A DNA stretch of 64,000 nucleotides from Aquimarina latercula DSM 2041 (lineage in GTDB: Bacteria > Bacteroidota > Bacteroidia > Flavobacteriales > Flavobacteriaceae), in NCBI RefSeq assembly GCF_000430645.1, contig NZ_KE387185.1:345780-409779 (forward strand). Reading direction: 5' to 3'. The notes below the pieces were generated by a model that worked only from the letters and a program-made list of their open reading frames with translations, was not told the origin of the DNA and did not search any database. This document shows, in pieces, positions 62,301-64,000 of the stretch (position 1 is its first letter; the number at the start of each line of letters is the position of its first letter). A program made the position numbers and the translations under genes.

Positions 62301-62476
62301 TTACAATTGACTCTAACGGGTTTGCTTATGTAATTGACTATAAGACAGGGGAGTATAGTTCGTCTCATGCTAAACAACTTGAGGAGTACAGCATGCTTCT
62401 TCAAAAGTTAGGATACAAACTAAGTAAAAAGATACTAGTATATTTTAACACCGAAATCACTTTAAAATATATATAA
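59324..62476 (+). CDS. UvrD-type helicase fused to RecB-like nuclease (AddA/RecB-like)
   Basis: This 1050-residue protein has a superfamily 1 helicase with Walker A AAAGAGKTYTLVKSY near the N terminus, Walker B YFIDEFQDTSELQW, motif III VGDAKQAIYRWRGG, NYRSHQEI, and motif VI LLYVALTRAEEQLY. A C-terminal RecB-family nuclease follows (GNVIHELMASI, YVIDYKTGEYSSSHAKQLEEY). This layout is that of AddA, which with AddB resects double-strand breaks. The start is TTG: an in-frame TGA at 59300-59302 lies just upstream, no ATG occurs between it and the Walker A motif, and a promoter ends 13 bp before it. No addB-like gene is in the window. Confidence 0.92.
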   Translation: MKSPYPFTIYNAAAGAGKTYTLVKSYLIALFTGEYQDAYKNILAITFTNKAVSEMKTRVLENLVGLSNVELSSKYQSLVDDIIKETGLEEQIIKKKADRILKSILHNYAAFDIVTIDTFTHRVIRTFARDLGIPMNFEIEMDTESLIEESVDAIIAKVGEDKELTKTIIDFALSKLEDDKNWDITVELNKIARLLFSENDRMHLDNLSDKTAEDFKGLKTTLISRISKDKKSIISSSKEILDQIREKGIEHKDFTRGSIPAHFKKLEQGDTNVDFKASWKQSIQAASFYGAKLDVVKKESIDAIRSLIEQVFLDTKQKILTIKLYENIIKNLIPLSVLNIINKELQNIKKERSILLISEFNKIISEAIQDQPAPFIYERLGERYRDYFIDEFQDTSELQWNNMIPLIDNAISSETLSGKRGQLTIVGDAKQAIYRWRGGKAEQFIDLSLDQNPFSIEEKQVLNLPRNYRSHQEIIRFNNDLFTFLSNDFSNDLHKKLYLLGNNQEYNDKKEGYVKLSFIEAKNVTEENELYPEKVYDSVLELRGKGYLLNEICILTRKQKEGALIADFLTEKGLSIISSETLLLKNDPKVCFVIDMLTWFVYPDELLSKTRILNFITEEFSISEQHRFLSKLVFTNKREFCDQLKLLGIDFSFHQLDIKPFYEAVEYIVSSFKLTEASPAYVQFLLDVIFAYTQKNAEGVVGFLSYWEHKKEKLSIIAPEGEEAIQIMTIHKSKGLEFPCVIYPYANIDIYREIEPKTWFPVSKNDFNGFEEVFINYSKQLSEYSTKAEQIVREHQSQLELDTFNLLYVALTRAEEQLYVISKAEINSKGETNFNKFSGKLINYLKHIGRWNNEQLLYEFGNPKKPDTEGIVNDSKTKNIVLRRLENSQKKYKVYVVTNSGKLWGTLQESAIEKGNVIHELMASIYTYKDLDSVVENALETGLISHLDKESLHKELKMVLDHPELFKYFSDSNIVLNERDIISNGQIYRPDRVTIDSNGFAYVIDYKTGEYSSSHAKQLEEYSMLLQKLGYKLSKKILVYFNTEITLKYI

Positions 62477-62695
62477 ATAACAATTATTTTCGTAATTACT
62501 AGTAGAAATTTACGGATAAAAAATATTTTTATCTTATAATTGTACCGTAATTATAAAAATTAGAATCATAAATTTCGGCTTAATACGTCATTTTTTTCAC
62601 ATTTGTTAAGGGCTTAGGGACTTAAAATAAGGCTTCAAAAACTTCGCAAAGGTCGATATACACTGGCCTATTAAGAAAAATTTATTAGTTTTGTC

Positions 62696-62726
62696 TTTGA
62701 CAGTAATTTTTAACATATTACATTTG
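62696..62726 (+). promoter_or_regulatory. Promoter of the OmpA-family gene
   Basis: TTTG (62696-62699), 19 bp, then TACATTTG (62719-62726). Both elements match the Bacteroidota consensus at the ideal spacing, which suggests strong expression. The ATG at 62761 is 34 bp downstream. The remaining upstream gap from 62477 shows nothing else that I recognise. Confidence 0.8.
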
Positions 62727-62760
62727 CTCTAATTAACACTTAAAAATTAAATTATTGAAT

Positions 62761-64000
62761 ATGAAACATCTTAGCAGATTTTTAGTGGCTTCGTTATTAG
62801 TACTTGGGTTTAGTACTGCGAATGCACAGGATGAAAATAACCCTTGGGCAATATCGATTGGCGTTAATGCTGTTGATATTTTTCCTACTGGAGGAGATTT
62901 ACCTGTACAGGGAGAAATCTTTGACGAGTTTTTTAATGCCACGGACCACTGGAACATTCTTCCATCTGTATCTAAACTATCAGTTGGTAGATATATAGGA
63001 GACGGATTTACTTTTACTGTTGCTGGTACAGTTAACAAAATTGATAAATTAGGAGAAACCGCTGATGGAACTCAAGTTAGCGCTAATGACTTATCTTATT
63101 ACGCAGCGGATGGAACAATAAGTTATAGTTTTAAAAACGCAATAAAATCTAAGTGGTTTGATCCATACCTCGGTGTAGGTGGAGGTTATACTTGGGTTGA
63201 TGAAGTTGGTGCTGGAACTTTAAATGGTTCTTTAGGTCTTAACCTATGGTTAACAGAAAACCTTGCGTTCAATCTTCAAACTACTTACAAGCATGTCTTT
63301 GAGGACTATGAGACTGGTGGTTATCCTCCAACTCATTTCCAACATTCTGCAGGAATTACTTTCGCTTTCGGAGGTAAAGATACTGATGGTGATGGTGTAT
63401 TTGATAAAGACGACGAGTGTATCGACGTTCCTGGTTTAGCTGAATTTAATGGATGTCCTGATACTGATGGTGATGGAATCACTGATGCTAAAGATGACTG
63501 TCCAGATGTTGCTGGTACAGCTGAATTTAACGGATGTGCTGATACTGACGGTGACGGAATTGCTGATCCTAAAGATGAGTGTCCTACAGTTGCTGGTTTA
63601 GCTAACTTAAACGGATGTCCTGATGCTGATGGTGATGGAATCACTGACGCTAAAGACGGTTGTCCTAACGAAGCTGGTCCTGCTGCTAATAACGGATGTC
63701 CTTACCAAGATAAAGATGGTGACGGAGTATTAGACAAAGACGATAACTGTCCTGATGTTGCTGGTACTGTTGCTAACAATGGTTGTCCTGAAGTAACTGA
63801 AGAAATTCAGAAAACATTAAACGAGTATGCTGCTCAAGTATTATTTGACTCAGGTAAGTCAACTATCAAAGATCAGTCTACTAAAGTATTAAACGATATC
63901 ATTAAGATTCTTAAAGAATATCCTACTGCTAAATTTACTGTAGAAGGACATACTGATAGTCAGGGTGCTGCTAAATCTAACCAAAGATTATCTGATTCTA
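62761..64000 (+). CDS. OmpA-family outer-membrane protein with TSP3 repeats (3' end beyond window)
   Basis: The frame from the ATG at 62761 stays open to the window edge (413 codons). It encodes a Sec signal peptide (MKHLSRFLVASL...ANAQ, cleavage about 22/23) and an eight-strand-type beta-barrel (about 25-205). Five thrombospondin-3-like calcium-binding repeats of about 28 residues follow (about 206-345; DTDGDGITDAKDDCPDVAG). The start of an OmpA peptidoglycan-binding domain comes last (from about 352; VLFDSGKSTIKDQ, FTVEGHTDSQGAAKSNQRL). It connects the outer membrane to the cell wall and, with its strong promoter, is probably one of the most abundant proteins of the cell. Confidence 0.95.
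   Translation, partial: MKHLSRFLVASLLVLGFSTANAQDENNPWAISIGVNAVDIFPTGGDLPVQGEIFDEFFNATDHWNILPSVSKLSVGRYIGDGFTFTVAGTVNKIDKLGETADGTQVSANDLSYYAADGTISYSFKNAIKSKWFDPYLGVGGGYTWVDEVGAGTLNGSLGLNLWLTENLAFNLQTTYKHVFEDYETGGYPPTHFQHSAGITFAFGGKDTDGDGVFDKDDECIDVPGLAEFNGCPDTDGDGITDAKDDCPDVAGTAEFNGCADTDGDGIADPKDECPTVAGLANLNGCPDADGDGITDAKDGCPNEAGPAANNGCPYQDKDGDGVLDKDDNCPDVAGTVANNGCPEVTEEIQKTLNEYAAQVLFDSGKSTIKDQSTKVLNDIIKILKEYPTAKFTVEGHTDSQGAAKSNQRLSDS

Noticed and set aside
63380..63790. Regular 80-90 bp repeats near the right edge, and a minus-strand open frame across them
   Set aside because: They encode the TSP3 calcium-binding repeats of the OmpA-family protein. The opposite-strand frame is a by-product of the repeated Asp/Gly codons.
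1..64000. CRISPR arrays, insertion sequences, prophage genes, rRNA and tRNA genes
   Set aside because: I looked for transposase and integrase motifs, terminal inverted repeats, regular direct repeats with spacers, and cloverleaf-like sequences, and found none that I can support.

Overview
The window looks like a stretch of chromosome from a marine member of the Flavobacteriaceae (Bacteroidota), perhaps an Aquimarina-like genus. The DNA is AT-rich. Shine-Dalgarno sequences are weak or absent, and promoters carry the Bacteroidota -7 motif TAnnTTTG. Many products are lipoproteins with a short lipobox followed by Ser/Asp/Glu-rich sequence. Type IX secretion C-terminal domains occur, and the housekeeping clusters are typical of the family (acpP-fabF-rnc, an IPExxxDY protein with pyk, a PfkB kinase followed by purF). 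The genus is inference; no rRNA or tRNA gene was seen.

Layout. (1) 267-10330, all minus strand: three choice-of-anchor-B secreted proteins, two seven-repeat propeller lipoproteins, then an MbnP-like lipoprotein directly followed by a MauG/MbnH-like di-haem protein. (2) 10331-18113: thiL, a small zinc-binding protein, an alpha/beta hydrolase, brnQ, a second di-haem peroxidase lipoprotein, a VOC protein, an M24 aminopeptidase and a glycine-zipper membrane protein. (3) 18296-27819: a sortilin-like repeat protein, then a regulatory block in which a hybrid two-component system (HTCS) gene lies between two paralogous membrane GAF-AraC regulators. (4) 27958-44529: an accessory island of lipoproteins and secreted proteins (propeller, kelch, collagen-like, Ig-like, degenerate M23, SIMPL, beta-helix), with an Rnl2-type RNA ligase in the middle. 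(5) 44558-64000: a DUF2721 protein, a PAS histidine kinase with its receiver, pyk, rnc, fabF, acpP, purN, an RNase H, two astacin-like lipoproteins, a PfkB kinase, purF, a superoxide dismutase, an AddA/RecB-like helicase-nuclease and the start of an OmpA-family porin.

The most striking observation is a promoter architecture repeated five times in the lipoprotein island. Each copy has a 31-bp two-fold symmetric sequence (half-site TCCGAnnnnTTTGAA, one central base), exactly 22 bp, then a TAnnTTTG-like -7 box. Each lies upstream of a predicted lipoprotein gene, and in four of five the -7 box is 25-28 bp before the ATG. Each half-site has two sub-boxes about one helical turn apart, as expected for an AraC-type domain with two helix-turn-helix motifs. 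The first copy starts 5 bp after the stop codon of the second GAF-AraC gene. I infer a local surface-lipoprotein regulon controlled by a dimeric AraC-type regulator, probably one of the neighbouring three.

Other points of interest are the MbnP/MbnH-like pair inside a gene cluster without visible methanobactin genes, a single in-frame TAA that splits a PKD/beta-helix T9SS protein, a TTG start just downstream of a promoter for the helicase-nuclease, and several local paralogue pairs suggesting recent duplication.
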